From JBHIDJ01 sp046760105 (lineage in GTDB: Bacteria > Pseudomonadota > Gammaproteobacteria > Acidiferrobacterales > SPGG2): DNA of 6,060 bases. Made by a program: the position numbers and the translations under genes. Below the pieces are notes generated by a model. That model worked only from the letters and a program-made list of their open reading frames with translations. It searched no databases and was not told the origin of the DNA. The stretch is from positions 1-6,060 of the forward strand of contig JBHIDJ010000173.1 in the NCBI GenBank assembly GCA_046760105.1, given 5' to 3'. Within the stretch, counting starts at the first letter, position 1, and every line of letters begins with the position of its first letter. Positions 5,702-6,060 of this stretch are shown piece by piece.

Positions 5702-5986
5702 ATGACTATCACTAGAGAACGACCACTTGAGATGCACAACCCACCACATCCGGGAGGGGTTCTACGGGACCTTTACCTTAAGCCTCTCGGGCTTACTGTC
5801 ACTGAAGCCGCGAAGAGATTGGGTGTCACGCGTAAGACGCTTTCAGAGGTGGTGAATGGCCGCGCTGGCGTGAGTCCGAACATAGCACTTCGGATTGGTA
5901 CGGCAACGAAGACGACATCGGAGAGCTGGCTCAACATGCAAGCGTATTACGATTTGTGGCAGACAAGGAAAAAGCGAAAACATTGA
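5702..5986 (+). CDS. higA: HigA-family antitoxin / helix-turn-helix regulator without a visible HigB
   Basis: 94 residues, a typical length for HigA/VapI antitoxins, which bind operator DNA through an HTH_3-type domain and neutralise HigB mRNA-cleaving toxins. The conserved opening MHNPPHPGGVLRDLYLKPLG (11-30) is followed by the helix-turn-helix LTVTEAAKRLGVTRKTLSEV (31-50), then NGRAGVSP (52-59) and the family tail SWLNMQAYYDLWQ (75-87), and ends in a basic RKKRKH. Start could be ATG 5702 or ATG 5732 (Met11); neither has a good ribosome binding site, and many homologues begin at the MHNPPHPG position. In higBA modules the toxin gene normally lies just upstream, but here a complete binding-protein gene ends six bases before. 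The 74 bases downstream hold no HigB. It may be an orphan antitoxin, a regulator of this operon, or part of a module whose toxin lies outside the window. Confidence 0.85.
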   Translation: MTITRERPLEMHNPPHPGGVLRDLYLKPLGLTVTEAAKRLGVTRKTLSEVVNGRAGVSPNIALRIGTATKTTSESWLNMQAYYDLWQTRKKRKH

Positions 5987-6060
5987 AGGTAAAGAGACTC
6001 GATGCCGCCTAGGACAATCCCTAATCGCGCCCGTGTGGATCAAGCTCTGTAAGCTGGCTC
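5987..6060. other. Downstream flank with no supported feature
   Basis: The 74 bases after the HigA-type gene contain no terminator hairpin with a T-run, no tRNA and no recognisable coding start continuing off the edge. A 16-codon reading frame, ATG 6002 to TAA 6052, is too short and unremarkable to call. Confidence 0.4.

Noticed and set aside
6002..6052. Small 16-codon reading frame after the HigA-type gene
   Set aside because: It is too short, has only a weak ribosome binding site, and its product has no distinctive features.
1..6060. CRISPR array, tRNA/rRNA genes or insertion sequence
   Set aside because: No regularly spaced direct repeats, cloverleaf-like sequence, transposase motifs or flanking inverted repeats were seen in reading through both strands.

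Overview
The window is 6,060 bases of GC-rich DNA (high fifties percent by eye) with every recognisable gene on the + strand. Sec-type signal peptides, two periplasmic solute-binding proteins and a HigA-type regulator point to a Gram-negative bacterium, most likely a proteobacterium. I cannot name the genus.

Layout: (1) 1-1944 is the 3' part of a large sodium:solute symporter (SSS family) gene that runs off the left edge. (2) 2047-2451 encodes a small secreted, glycine-rich protein with two copies of a VIxDGMGGFT motif; it has its own strong ribosome binding site. (3) After about 200 bases of gene-free DNA ending in a 14-bp perfect palindrome, 2650-3957 encodes a membrane protein with the fold signature of the dicarboxylate/amino acid:cation symporter family (DAACS, SDF domain). 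(4) 3954-4766 and 4865-5695 encode two paralogous periplasmic solute-binding proteins of the SBP_bac_3 type. The first overlaps the transporter gene by four bases (ATGA). (5) 5702-5986 encodes a HigA-type helix-turn-helix antitoxin/regulator six bases behind the second binding protein, with no HigB toxin in view.

The main point of interest is the block from 2650 to about 5986. DAACS carriers normally bind substrate directly and need no binding protein. Here one is tightly coupled to two binding proteins, and its usual signature residues are all changed: the HP1 serine triplet reads DNP, NMDGT reads NQHGQ, and the last membrane segment has no Asp, Glu or Arg. The simplest inference is a binding-protein-dependent elevator-type transporter, analogous in logic to TRAP systems but built on a DAACS scaffold. 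Co-option of the proteins for sensing is an alternative. The sequence does not reveal the substrate. The HigA-like protein may be the local regulator or an unrelated orphan antitoxin.
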